From contig DAOUKM010000018.1 in the NCBI GenBank assembly GCA_034421295.1, forward strand, positions 27,848 to 91,847: DNA of 64,000 nucleotides, read 5' to 3'. A model generated the notes under the pieces. That model was not told where the DNA came from, searched no databases, and saw only the letters and a program-made list of their open reading frames with translations. Below, piece by piece: positions 7,994 to 15,498 of the stretch (the stretch's first letter is position 1; each line of letters starts with the position of its first letter). A program made the position numbers and the translations under genes. The stretch comes from CAUZIR01 sp034421295. Its GTDB lineage: Bacteria; Chloroflexota; Dehalococcoidia; Lucifugimonadales; UBA2962.

Positions 7994-8179
7994 ATGGGAG
8001 AATTCTCCTACGCTCCCCTGCAAGCCAAGATTGACGCCCTGATATGTCCGCACTGTGAGAGCGAAATCACGTCACTCGAATCGACTTATAGTTCTGTTCA
8101 GGCAGAAACCATCGTAGTAGTGGCATGTCCGCACTGTCGCAAAATCCTGGGGATCGTCAACCATTCATGCGATGACTAG
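7994..8179 (+). CDS. Small zinc-ribbon-like protein
   Basis: This 61-residue protein has two CPHC motifs about 30 residues apart (LICPHCESE and ACPHCRKIL). They are the knuckles of a four-Cys zinc ribbon. A purine-rich Shine-Dalgarno sequence (AGAGAGGA) precedes the ATG at normal spacing. The middle has a hydrophobic strand (TIVVVACPHC). I do not recognise a named family. Such proteins commonly bind nucleic acids or act as small adaptors. It stands alone between the zinc locus and the disrupted methyltransferase. Confidence 0.7.
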   Translation: MGEFSYAPLQAKIDALICPHCESEITSLESTYSSVQAETIVVVACPHCRKILGIVNHSCDD

Positions 8180-8638
8180 CTCACCTTCTTCGATGGCGCT
8201 TCCATCATGGTTGCAACCTTCTCCGGACCGTGATCGCCTCTTGCCATTCGTCCCCATTTCGCTGCCCCAGGCCGACACCGAAAGGTTGGAGTCGGCCATT
8301 CAGCTCCTGACCAAGGCGGAAGGGAGTTGCTAATCGCAACCAGCGTACTGTTGGCATTGGCGGTTTTTCTAATCTCGTTGATAGCCGTGGCCGCCTTTGA
8401 AGACTGCAATCTGGCCGGCGCCAGCTCAGCCGAGACGCACCCGCACACGATCGGCAGCCCTGTGACAGCCGCTCTCCCTTATCCTCAATCCTCGTATGAA
8501 AGTCGGGCCTGACCTATCCGATCCCTCAAGCAAATGGCTCAGTTAGCGAGGTCAGAACTCAGTGCTGGCTAAAGGGAATGGCTGGCCCATGCCGGCATGC
8601 GAAAGGGTGCGCTTCAGCAGGGGAGAGGAAATCGCCTG
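8180..8638. other. Intergenic stretch with two weak small frames
   Basis: Two plus-strand frames follow the zinc-ribbon gene with stop-start overlaps. One runs from ATG 8170 for about 54 residues. The next runs from TTG 8327 for 61 residues and begins with a hydrophobic helix (LIATSVLLALAVFLISLIAV). The overlaps suggest coupling, but neither has a clear ribosome-binding site or known family, so I do not call them genes. Confidence 0.3.
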
Positions 8639-9368
8639 ATGGCCGAATTCGGAGTCACATCCGACCAAAGCGAGATTCTCTCCTACTATGAGCGCTTCGA
8701 CGAGGCAAGCAGGCTGGGAAGAGGGGCTGGGCTCCTGGAGTTCGCCCGCATGCAAGAGCTCATAGGTCGATTCCTCCCCTCTCCACCCGGGGTTGTCCTC
8801 GACGTCGGCGGGGGCCCAGGCAGGTACGCGTGCTGGCTGGCCAGTCAAGGGTATGAAGTCCATCTCATTGACCCATCCGAAAAGCACCTGAGGCAGGCGA
8901 AAGAGGCTTCCGAATCTCAGCCCGACAGCCCTGTGGCAAGCATGAGTCTCGGAGATGCGCGCTCGATCGATCACGGCGACGGTCGTGCCGACGCTGTACT
9001 CTTGATGGGCCCCCTCTACCACCTGACCGCCAGAGACCAGCGGCTAAGGGCTCTGGGGGAAGCGCACAGGGTCCTGAGGCCGGGAGGCCTGCTGATCGCC
9101 ACGGCTATCAACCGGTTCGCTTCACTGGTGGACGGCTTTACATTGGGCCTCATCGATGACCCGGAATTCGCTTCCATACTGAGTCGCGATCTCGTGGACG
9201 GACAGCACCACGGCGATGGGCACGACTACTTCACGACAGCGTTCTTTCACAGGCCGGAGGAGCTTAAGGAAGAGGTGCTTGTGACGGGATTCGACCAACA
9301 TGATCTCTATTCGGTTAAAGGTCCCGGGGAGCTTGCCAAGGATCTCCAAGGGCGCATGTCAAGTCCCG

Positions 9369-9378
9369 TAAGGAGAGA
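9369..9378. repeat. Target-site duplication, left copy (TAAGGAGAGA)
   Basis: TAAGGAGAGA lies directly outside the left inverted repeat. An identical copy lies directly outside the right one (11788-11797). IS1-type elements usually make 8-11 bp duplications. An exact duplication implies a simple and fairly recent insertion. Confidence 0.93.
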
Positions 9379-9398
9379 GTAGCTATAGGGTTTGAAAT
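9379..9398 (+). repeat. Left terminal inverted repeat
   Basis: GTAGCTATAGGGTTTGAAAT is a perfect inverted match to the right end of the element. Confidence 0.93.
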
Positions 9399-9448
9399 CG
9401 CGGATTTTCGAGTTTGATCTCGTAGCACGGATGTTTTAGTCTGTAGCT

Positions 9449-9535
9449 ATGATCGAGAGATTCGTAGGATACGCCGTAGGAGTCGTGCTTCTAGCCATCA
9501 GCGTAAGGGTGGCTTGGGCTGTACTCACCGGTTAA
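9449..9535 (+). CDS. Possible 28-residue single-helix membrane peptide
   Basis: A short frame (MIERFVGYAVGVVLLAISVR, then VAWAVLTG) would make one transmembrane helix with an N-terminal charged cap. It overlaps the transposase gene tail to tail by a few bases. There is no clear Shine-Dalgarno sequence, so it is a candidate only. It fits other short peptides in this element. Confidence 0.3.
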   Translation: MIERFVGYAVGVVLLAISVRVAWAVLTG

Positions 9536-10371
9536 GCCGCTACACGCTTCCTGTACGGACCACGTACCTGAGCTGGAACGCGAGCGTTCATCAGCTCGAC
9601 GATCTGACGCATGTCGTAAGGGTACTGAGCTAATCCTGCTGCTTGCGCCGGTGTCTTGCCGATAGTGTTGTGTTCGCGGCAGAAGTTGTACCACACGAAG
9701 TACAGCGCCAACGCGTAGCAGTGGTTAGCGAACTTCCGCGAGAACGCGTTTGTGCTCCGAGCTAGCCGCTTCAGCGACATCCGCATCGTGAGGTTCTGAC
9801 GCTCGATGATGGTGTTGCCCATCTCGTCGAGGTTAGGCGCTCCGACTACGGTTAGCATCCTGCGTTCGGCACTAGGCTCGTACTCGTGCGGGAACCTAGC
9901 GTAGTCTACCTCTCCGCCGAAAGCCGCCTCGACTGCTAGCGGATATGCTCCGTATCCGTCACTCGATAGCTGGATGCGATCCGCAACTCGTGAGTGCAGG
10001 TCGCGCATGAACCGCGTCGCCGACTCACCATCGCGTCCACCAGCTAACCAAGAGATGATGAGCTTCGTGTCAGTGTCGATTGCTGTCCACGTCCAGACGT
10101 TGCCTGCACGGTCGATGATAGCTGTCGCTGTCTCGACGTTCCGAGATTTGGCGTAGCAGAAGGACACCATCTCATCGACCTGGACGTATCGTGCTGGTAC
10201 GTTCTGTACGGCGTCGTCGTGGAACGCGATGCACGCTTCACCAGCGTCCTCTAGCAGCTTGAGGACCGTGGTGTAGTCGATTCCGAGTATGCGCGACACC
10301 GAACTCATCGACGACCCTTCGACGAGCATGTTCAGCGCTTGTGCGCGTACTTTGGTTGCCAACCTGTTCAT
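9532..10371 (-). CDS. IS1-like DDE transposase
   Basis: This 279-residue transposase has an N-terminal HTH (residues about 1-45; MSSVSRILGIDYTTVLKLLE), which sets insertion-end binding. The IS1-type catalytic core follows: first Asp in YVQVDEMVSFCYAK, then VWTWTAIDTDTKLIISWLAG, second Asp in IQLSSDGYGAYPLAV, and Glu in NTIIERQNLTMRMSLKRLAR. The tail CYALALYFVWYNFCREHNTI is typical. No part looks truncated, so the enzyme may be active. A strong sigma-70-like promoter ends seven bases before the ATG, with no room for a ribosome-binding site, so the mRNA would be leaderless. Confidence 0.93.
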   Translation of the reverse strand: MNRLATKVRAQALNMLVEGSSMSSVSRILGIDYTTVLKLLEDAGEACIAFHDDAVQNVPARYVQVDEMVSFCYAKSRNVETATAIIDRAGNVWTWTAIDTDTKLIISWLAGGRDGESATRFMRDLHSRVADRIQLSSDGYGAYPLAVEAAFGGEVDYARFPHEYEPSAERRMLTVVGAPNLDEMGNTIIERQNLTMRMSLKRLARSTNAFSRKFANHCYALALYFVWYNFCREHNTIGKTPAQAAGLAQYPYDMRQIVELMNARVPAQVRGPYRKRVAA

Positions 10372-10375
10372 ACCA

Positions 10376-10478
10376 GTATTATAACGACTCTCCGGGGCGG
10401 ATTCAACTAGGTCTCGTCCTTTGGACGACGAATAGCGTCGTCGCTAGTTGAGGTCTGTTCCGTAAGTCGTTATAATAC
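10376..10478. promoter_or_regulatory. Symmetrical divergent promoter of the transposon
   Basis: Two promoters face outward. The minus-strand one (transposase) has -35 TTGAAT (complement of 10401-10406), a 17-base spacer and -10 TATAAT (complement of 10378-10383). The plus-strand one has -35 TTGAGG (10448-10453), 17 bases and TATAAT (10471-10476). Both -10 regions lie in the same 14-bp repeat, AGTCGTTATAATAC. Between them are the palindromes TCGTCC-TTT-GGACGA (10414-10428) and GACGAC-N7-GTCGTC, which could be operators. Confidence 0.75.
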
Positions 10479-10517
10479 CCATGGAGAGAGCAAAGGACGA
10501 AAGCGGGAGGTTAGACT

Positions 10518-10733
10518 GTGGAAACTCGACAGAATCAGGAGCCGGAAGACGAGGTTCAGGCAGCTATCATGGCTGGTCGAGCTCTGACAGGCGACGCTGA
10601 ATCGCAGTCGCTATTTCCCAAGCCTCGTCCACTGACAGAGCGATCTGGATACTTCGACGAGATAGTTCGAGACGAAGTAACAGGAGAGTCACGGACGGTT
10701 CGCCGAAAGGCCCGGATCTTAGGCGATAGTTGA
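10518..10733 (+). CDS. Transposon passenger protein, unknown, 71 residues
   Basis: GTG 10518 lies seven bases behind GGGAGG and about 35 bases downstream of the predicted start of the plus-strand promoter, so it has good expression signals. The product is charged and polar (QNQEPEDEVQAAIMAGRALT, then a basic tail RTVRRKARILGDS), with no recognised domain. About 170 bases overlap a minus-strand frame that also has a strong ribosome-binding site. Only one of the two may be a true gene. Confidence 0.45.
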   Translation: METRQNQEPEDEVQAAIMAGRALTGDAESQSLFPKPRPLTERSGYFDEIVRDEVTGESRTVRRKARILGDS

Positions 10734-10785
10734 CGACAGGCTCGAACTGTACGTCGCCCTCTGCGTTAGTCTCCCAATCCGTCAC
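10567..10785 (-). CDS. Transposon passenger protein, unknown, 72 residues
   Basis: GTG 10785 follows AGGAGGAAGTC, an excellent Shine-Dalgarno sequence, and lies nine bases after the stop of the upstream lipoprotein gene, so the two look like an operon. The product has a plausible fold pattern: beta-strand-like segments (SVTLLLLRLELSRRSIQIAL) then an amphipathic helix (VDEAWEIATAIQRRLSEL). I recognise no family. It overlaps the plus-strand 71-residue frame in antisense. Confidence 0.5.
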   Translation of the reverse strand: MTDWETNAEGDVQFEPVVNYRLRSGPFGEPSVTLLLLRLELSRRSIQIALSVDEAWEIATAIQRRLSELDQP

Positions 10786-10794
10786 GACTTCCTC

Positions 10795-11142
10795 CTACTC
10801 TAGTAGCTCCGCGCTCCTAACAATGCACTGACCGTCCGAATCCTCTCGGATGTACACCCTCGCTGAACCAGGTACTCGACCGCCGAACATGTTGTCTGCG
10901 GTCATCGACACCCTGATAGAGCCGTAGTACTGGCTGCCGTCGTGGCGCACTCTCATCGGTCCGCCTGAGTGATAGGTTCGAGCTTCGTAGGAGCCAGGAT
11001 TGAGTAGTAGAGGGCTGACTTCCTCTGCGATATCGCGCTCCAACTCGTAGCTAACGTCAAAGCCCTCACCCATCGTAGGGCATCCGTACGTACAAGCAGC
11101 GAGACTGAGTATCGATACAACGAGGACGGAGAGTCTGAGCAA
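10795..11142 (-). CDS. Transposon passenger lipoprotein, unknown
   Basis: The protein begins with a signal peptide ending in the lipobox LSLAAC. It then has a mature region of about 95 residues rich in beta-type sequence, with additional Cys (TYGCPTM, GQCIVRS). I place the start at TTG 11142, which follows GGGAGG by nine bases. An upstream TTG at 11175 would add 11 residues. It is not a known transposon function. Exported passengers can affect the cell surface, but no role can be assigned. Confidence 0.6.
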   Translation of the reverse strand: MLRLSVLVVSILSLAACTYGCPTMGEGFDVSYELERDIAEEVSPLLLNPGSYEARTYHSGGPMRVRHDGSQYYGSIRVSMTADNMFGGRVPGSARVYIREDSDGQCIVRSAELLE

Positions 11143-11318
11143 CGCATGGTGCCTCCCGGTAGCTTCGTTGCTCAACTGTCATGGAGAGCCCCAAAGTGGG
11201 TACGCACTACCGGGAGACGCGTTCACGTGAACAACGAAACGTGAACGTACCCGGCAGCGCGTAGACTGCCCCAAACTCTCCATGACATGAACTAGTCTAA
11301 TATCGGTCTAGGAAGAGT

Positions 11319-11420
11319 TCAAGGTCGAGGCTTCGGCTTGAGCGGCTTGGGCATGGGCTTCGGAGACGGTGGTTTGGTCTTCTTGATGAGGTCCCATACC
11401 TTCTCGCCTATGTCACCCAT
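11319..11420 (-). CDS. Possible 33-residue Pro/Lys-rich small protein
   Basis: ATG 11420 lies seven bases behind GAGGAG. The product opens with a short helix (MGDIGEKVWDLIKK) and ends in a repetitive basic tail in which Lys-Pro alternates (PKPMPKPLKPKPRP). It is too short for a family call. The clear ribosome-binding site and non-random composition support translation. Confidence 0.4.
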   Translation of the reverse strand: MGDIGEKVWDLIKKTKPPSPKPMPKPLKPKPRP

Positions 11421-11464
11421 GGCGCTACTCCTCGGCTATACTGAGGCTGAAACAGGAGGAATAA

Positions 11465-11647
11465 ATGCAGCAAGCGCAAATGACCAACCTAGTGAGCATG
11501 TTGAGGAGGATGGACCGGAACCTTGAGAAGATCGCCAGTGAGCTAGCATTCCACAACGTTCTTCAAGCGAGCGTAGTAGCTCAGCAGAATGGCATTCCGG
11601 TAGCTGACAGGATCCTCAAGCATCTGCAAGACCGCGTCGGTCAATGA
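11465..11647 (+). CDS. Transposon passenger protein, small helical, unknown
   Basis: ATG 11465 follows AGGAGG at six bases, an ideal ribosome-binding site. The 60-residue product is predicted entirely helical, with an amphipathic segment (LVSMLRRMDRNLEKIASELA). It resembles a small oligomerisation or accessory protein, but I recognise no homologue. It ends at the start of the long inverted repeat near the right end. Confidence 0.55.
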   Translation: MQQAQMTNLVSMLRRMDRNLEKIASELAFHNVLQASVVAQQNGIPVADRILKHLQDRVGQ

Positions 11648-11769
11648 TTGAGTAGACATCGAGACCGTCAAGGACTGGCTGCCCGGATTCCCGAAACAAA
11701 AAGCGGGCAATAGCAGAGTGCTGGTCACAGCTAGCCCCACGTCCTTGACGGTCTCGATGTCTACTCAAT
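11647..11769. repeat. Perfect 29-bp inverted repeat next to the right transposon end
   Basis: The arms 11647-11675 and 11741-11769 match perfectly and enclose 65 bases. The outer arm overlaps the right terminal repeat by two bases. There is no T-run typical of a terminator. It could be a strong hairpin that blocks read-through from outside, or an end-recognition or structured-RNA element. Confidence 0.9.
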
Positions 11770-11787
11770 TTCAAACCCTATAGCTAC
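11768..11787 (-). repeat. Right terminal inverted repeat
   Basis: This is the exact reverse complement of the left 20-bp terminal repeat, and the right copy of TAAGGAGAGA follows it (11788-11797). Confidence 0.93.
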
Positions 11788-11885
11788 TAAGGAGAGAGCA
11801 GCTGATGGACCTGGTTCGACTGGTAGAGCGGGAGGAAACCTTGCTGGGAGTGTCCAGTCACTTCGCGGTTGTAGCAACGAAGTGA

Positions 11886-12434
11886 CCAAGGGCCGGAGCG
11901 GTCGGTTTCTTGGCCCTACGCCACCGGCCCCTCGGTGCAGCGCCGGCAGGGAAATTCCGGTCAGGTAGGGAACTTGATGAGGCCCCCAGACCAGGTTCTC
12001 CCCACTGCCAGACCCTGACCGGGGATGTGCCAGTCTTCCTTTTCCTAGGGCGTCGCCACTTGGCCTAGTATCCCCTCAATCCACGCGCCACGCGCGCGGG
12101 GGGGCAAGATGACGGCAAACTCGGCAGCTGGTTGGTTTCCGATCATTGGCGAATCATGACCCGGTCGGCGAGAACATGGGGAACGGCAGGCCCGTCGAAC
12201 GCCAAAGGGCCTGCCAATCCTGCTTTCCTGGCCTCATGCAAGGCCTGTCACCAGGCTGTGCCGCGCCGTTAAAGATGTCGCGGCTATAGACATGACCTGC
12301 TCTGGTAGATGCTCGAGTTCACCGGGGCTTGGGAAAGACTCACCAGCCCTGCAGGGCTGCCGAGGCCGTCGTTTACGGCCCCCTGGGTCGACCCACAAGC
12401 ACGGCGTCAGCGGCTGTCCGCCCTGCAGGATTCC
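11886..12434. other. Intergenic stretch with one stem-loop
   Basis: About 550 bases lie between the end of the split methyltransferase and the converging FG-GAP gene. GGCAGGCCC (12185-12193) pairs perfectly with GGGCCTGCC (12207-12215) and may help end transcription, although no T-run follows. Nothing else was recognised. Confidence 0.4.
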
Positions 12435-14690
12435 CTAGGGAGATCCGAGAACGAGTTTCGGCATCTCGGTCTTCCTGATGCCACCACCTTCCGAGATCAC
12501 AAGACGTGCGTCTATCGGCAGGTCCGAGAAAGTATCGGTTCTTCCGGACGGCCACCTCACCGTTACGGAGACTATTTCGGTAGCGTTGCCGAGTCCGATC
12601 TCCTGCTCGAGGCTGGAGGATCCGAAGCTTCCCCCGCTATCGACCTGCAGGTAGACCCTTCGCTCCCCCGCCGGATGCCGTGTGACTACCTCGATTCGGG
12701 CCCCGATCGCCACCCGGGGGGATTCTTCCCCAATCAGCTTAAGCGCGACCCAGCGATTTCCTTGGCCGGGATTATCATAGAGCGCGCTGAGAGCGGAATC
12801 GCCCCTATAGAACCCTCCGAGCTGGACGACGATGTCCTGGTCTCCATCCCTGTCCAGGTCGGCGAAGCCGATTCCGTGCCCCTTTTGAAGATGACCTAGG
12901 CCCGACGCCGTGGTCAGGTTCTGGAAATGCCCATCGCCGGTGTTGCCGTACGCCACGTTCGGTCCCAGGGAGTCATAGCTTACAAAGCCTGTCCCGAGCA
13001 GAAAGTCGAGAAAGCCGTCGTTGTCAAAGTCGCCGAAATTGGCGCCCATGGTCAGATTCACATCTGCGAGGCCGGCCGTCTCGGCGACATCACTGTAGTT
13101 TCCGTCGCAGTCGTTCTTGTAGAGAGCCGGACTGCTGCCATCGTTCCCAAGCCCCAGACGGTCGGCCGCAACGTCCTCTATGTCGAATCCATAGCCGGCG
13201 ACGAATATGTCCAAACAGCCGTTATTGTCAAAGTCCCAGAACCAGGTTGCGAAGCTCTCAAGAGGGCCCGTAGCGCCGAGTGCCGGAGCCACATCTATGA
13301 ACGTTCCGTCACCGAGGTTGTGATAGAGGCGATTGTCGTCTAGAAAGTTCGAGACGTACAGGTCCGGGTCCCCGTCATTGTCATAGTCTCCCCAGGCACT
13401 TCCCTTGCAATAGCGGTCGTTGGTGACCCCGGCGCTGAGCGCAATGTCCGTGAATGTACCGTCCCCGTTGTTCCGGTACATCTGGCTGGGGTACAGGGTG
13501 GCGCTGCTGCTCTTGCTTGGATCTCCAATCCATGTGTCCGGCTCGGATTCAGAGCATGCGAACAGATCGAGGTCGCCGTCCAGGTCGAAATCGGCCCATG
13601 AAGCGCTGTTCCTGGGAAACGCCGGGCTCCCGAGACCGGACGGGCCAGTGACATCGGTAAAGGTGTTGTCGCCGTTGTTGTGAAGCAGGGACATGGGCAT
13701 GCGCCCGTATTCCTGCATCCAGCCCCCGCGGATGACCAGCACGTCCAGCCACCCGTCGTTGTTGTAGTCGGTCTGGACGATGTTCAGCCCGCCGAATTGC
13801 TGATCAAGTCCCGACCGAAGCGAATAGTCGGAAAACAGGCCGTTGCCGTCGTTGTGGAAGTAAGAGAGCGAACCGCAGGGGTCCCAGGTGGAGATGATCA
13901 CATCGAACAGACCGTCGTTGTCGAAGTCGTCGACGATAACCCCTCCAGCCGTGTTCAGGCTAAATATGCCGGCTTCCGGGCCTGTCTCGACGAATGGTGC
14001 AAGCTCGCCTTCCTCACCGAACGCGGAGGGAGGGATCAAGAATTCGGGTGGCACCTGATCGGGGTAGGTGCCCAGATTCATGTGCGCGATGTTCAGGAGC
14101 CACACGGCCCGCAGGTCGCTCGCGTCCGCTTCCAGCAGGCGTCCCAGTGTTTCGATCGCTGCCTCCGCCCCGCCCGGGTAGCGGTGTCCCTGCCCGCCCA
14201 GAGGCAGGATGCAGGCGAATCGTCCGTCCGGGCGCAGGCAGTTTTCCAGTTCCCCCTTCCTGAGATTCGCAAGGGCAAGCGCGTGCTCCGCCGCCCTGAT
14301 CTGGCCATCTGGGACCGCACCCTCGTCTTCCGAAATCACGGCGCGCAGGAGGCTGATTGCCTCGTCGGTGTGCCCGAACTTCAATTCCTCTTCCGCCAGA
14401 CGGATATATAGCTCGGCTCGAAGCGCGCTGTCGCCCCGGTCCGACCCCCCCAACAGCTCAAGGAGCTTATCCCTGGGCCTCTCGCCGAGATACGGATTCG
14501 AGCCCCGGGAGAATTCCTCACAGAAATCAGGATAGTTTGTGGTCCGCGTCGCGGGCTGCGGGGCCTGCCCAACCAGCGATTCGGGACCCTCTTCAGATGG
14601 CCAGATGGCAATCGATATAACTATTCCCACCCCTGCCAGCATGCACATCCCGACAGCGATTAGGGCGACCAGACGATGGCGGGTGGTCAC
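12435..14690 (-). CDS. Secreted FG-GAP repeat / ASPIC-UnbV family protein with TPR-like N-terminus
   Basis: This 751-residue protein has an N-terminal signal anchor (residues 8-29). A helical region of about 180 residues follows, with TPR-like pairs (YIRLAEEELKFGHTDEAISL). Next is a beta-propeller of FG-GAP/VCBS repeats with calcium-binding motifs (DDFDNDGLFDV, DYNNDGWLDVLV, DFDLDGDLDLF, DYDNDGDPDLY, DFDNDGFLDFL, DLDRDGDQDIV). The C-terminal ASPIC/UnbV domain ends with the signature TVRWPSGRTDTF. The family is exported and calcium-dependent, with largely unknown roles in surface binding. It lies alone on the minus strand. A paralogous architecture occurs at 59000-61288. Confidence 0.92.
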   Translation of the reverse strand: MTTRHRLVALIAVGMCMLAGVGIVISIAIWPSEEGPESLVGQAPQPATRTTNYPDFCEEFSRGSNPYLGERPRDKLLELLGGSDRGDSALRAELYIRLAEEELKFGHTDEAISLLRAVISEDEGAVPDGQIRAAEHALALANLRKGELENCLRPDGRFACILPLGGQGHRYPGGAEAAIETLGRLLEADASDLRAVWLLNIAHMNLGTYPDQVPPEFLIPPSAFGEEGELAPFVETGPEAGIFSLNTAGGVIVDDFDNDGLFDVIISTWDPCGSLSYFHNDGNGLFSDYSLRSGLDQQFGGLNIVQTDYNNDGWLDVLVIRGGWMQEYGRMPMSLLHNNGDNTFTDVTGPSGLGSPAFPRNSASWADFDLDGDLDLFACSESEPDTWIGDPSKSSSATLYPSQMYRNNGDGTFTDIALSAGVTNDRYCKGSAWGDYDNDGDPDLYVSNFLDDNRLYHNLGDGTFIDVAPALGATGPLESFATWFWDFDNNGCLDIFVAGYGFDIEDVAADRLGLGNDGSSPALYKNDCDGNYSDVAETAGLADVNLTMGANFGDFDNDGFLDFLLGTGFVSYDSLGPNVAYGNTGDGHFQNLTTASGLGHLQKGHGIGFADLDRDGDQDIVVQLGGFYRGDSALSALYDNPGQGNRWVALKLIGEESPRVAIGARIEVVTRHPAGERRVYLQVDSGGSFGSSSLEQEIGLGNATEIVSVTVRWPSGRTDTFSDLPIDARLVISEGGGIRKTEMPKLVLGSP

Positions 14691-14899
14691 GGGACGTCTC
14701 GCCCGGCAGCGACTTGATTGAATTCGAGTATTGCTGGCATCGCCGACCGCGACGGAGTGTGCGGCAAGAGTCCTCGCAGAATCCTCTGGCTGTCAAGATC
14801 GGATTGAGCAAGTGGCTCGATTGATGGTTGAAGAACATGTGTATACTACGCGGCACTTCTCCGGTTTCCGCTTGTACGCACCTGTGAGTTCGCGGGGGG

Positions 14900-15472
14900 A
14901 TGGTCTCTATGGACGGTAAGGCTAAAGGACCGTTTCGGTTGGGCCGAATACACCTTGCCGGTCTCCTCCTCGCCGGAGTTATCGCCCTAGCAGCAGGCTG
15001 CGGGTCGGCCTCTCCCGCCTCTAGTCCGGAACAGGAACCGACTCACACGCCGATTCCGACCAACACTCCCGTTCCAGCCGTCGCCGAGCAGGTGGGAGAC
15101 TGCCAGGTCGGCTCGGCAGCAGAATGTCCCGGGGCCGATTTCAGTGGCCAGGACCTGGGAGAAGTTGACAAGACCATGCACGGCAGCGAGGGGCGAGACG
15201 CAGCCGACTTCTCCGAGGCCAACCTGAGGGGGGCGAACTTCTCTGACGCCAGCCTCATCGGTGTCGACTTCACGGGCGCCGACCTGAGGGACGCAAATCT
15301 TCGAGGTGCTTCGCTTAAGCGCTCATTCCTCTACAAGGCGGACCTGAGCGGTGCCGACCTGACCGACGCAACGCTCGAGCAGGCCGACCTCGAGGACACC
15401 CTTTTCGAGGGAGCCATCTTCTGTAACACCAAGATGTACGACGGAACCAAGAACAATAGCGACTGTCCCTGA
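14900..15472 (+). CDS. Pentapeptide-repeat lipoprotein (copy 1)
   Basis: This 190-residue protein has a signal peptide and lipobox (VIALAAGC), a Thr/Pro linker (PTHTPIPTNTPVP), and about ten pentapeptide repeats of the A(D/N)LxX type from residue about 75 (ADFSEANLRGANFSDASLIG, RDANLRGASL, ADLSGADLTDATLEQADLED). Such repeats form a right-handed quadrilateral beta-helix. A Cys-containing cap (FCNTKMYDGTKNNSDCP) closes it. The gene following 26 bases later is a paralogue with the same cap. A start at the second ATG (14909) is equally possible. The molecular role is unknown. Confidence 0.88.
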   Translation: MVSMDGKAKGPFRLGRIHLAGLLLAGVIALAAGCGSASPASSPEQEPTHTPIPTNTPVPAVAEQVGDCQVGSAAECPGADFSGQDLGEVDKTMHGSEGRDAADFSEANLRGANFSDASLIGVDFTGADLRDANLRGASLKRSFLYKADLSGADLTDATLEQADLEDTLFEGAIFCNTKMYDGTKNNSDCP

Positions 15473-15498
15473 TTCGTTCATACATGGAGGTCTGAACG

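Larger units (their letters stand above)
9379..11787. mobile_element. 2.4-kb IS1-like transposon with passenger genes
   Basis: The element is bounded by perfect 20-bp terminal inverted repeats and a 10-bp target duplication. It carries an IS1-type DDE transposase on the left (minus strand), a divergent promoter in the middle, and several small unrecognised genes to the right: a lipoprotein, a 72-residue protein, a 60-residue helical protein and short Pro/Lys-rich or hydrophobic peptides. Classical IS1 is under 1 kb and carries only transposase genes, so about 1.4 kb here is passenger DNA. Its AT content and codon use differ visibly from the GC-rich flanks, indicating foreign origin. Confidence 0.9.
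8639..11885 (+). pseudogene. Class I SAM-dependent methyltransferase interrupted by a transposon
   Basis: The gene starts at ATG 8639 behind GGGAGAGG. It encodes motif I (VVLDVGGGPGRYACWLA), an acidic motif II (EVHLIDPSE) and later motifs (DAVLLMGPLYHLT, HRVLRPGGLLIATAINR), as in small-molecule methyltransferases of about 275 residues. At position 9379 a 2,409-bp element is inserted. The frame stops three bases inside it. After the right end and one copy of the 10-bp duplication, the frame resumes as QLMDLVRLVE and ends VVATK at TGA 11883-11885. Removing the element plus one duplication gives 276 codons with no shift. The interrupted product lacks its last 29 residues and is probably inactive. 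Confidence 0.9.
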
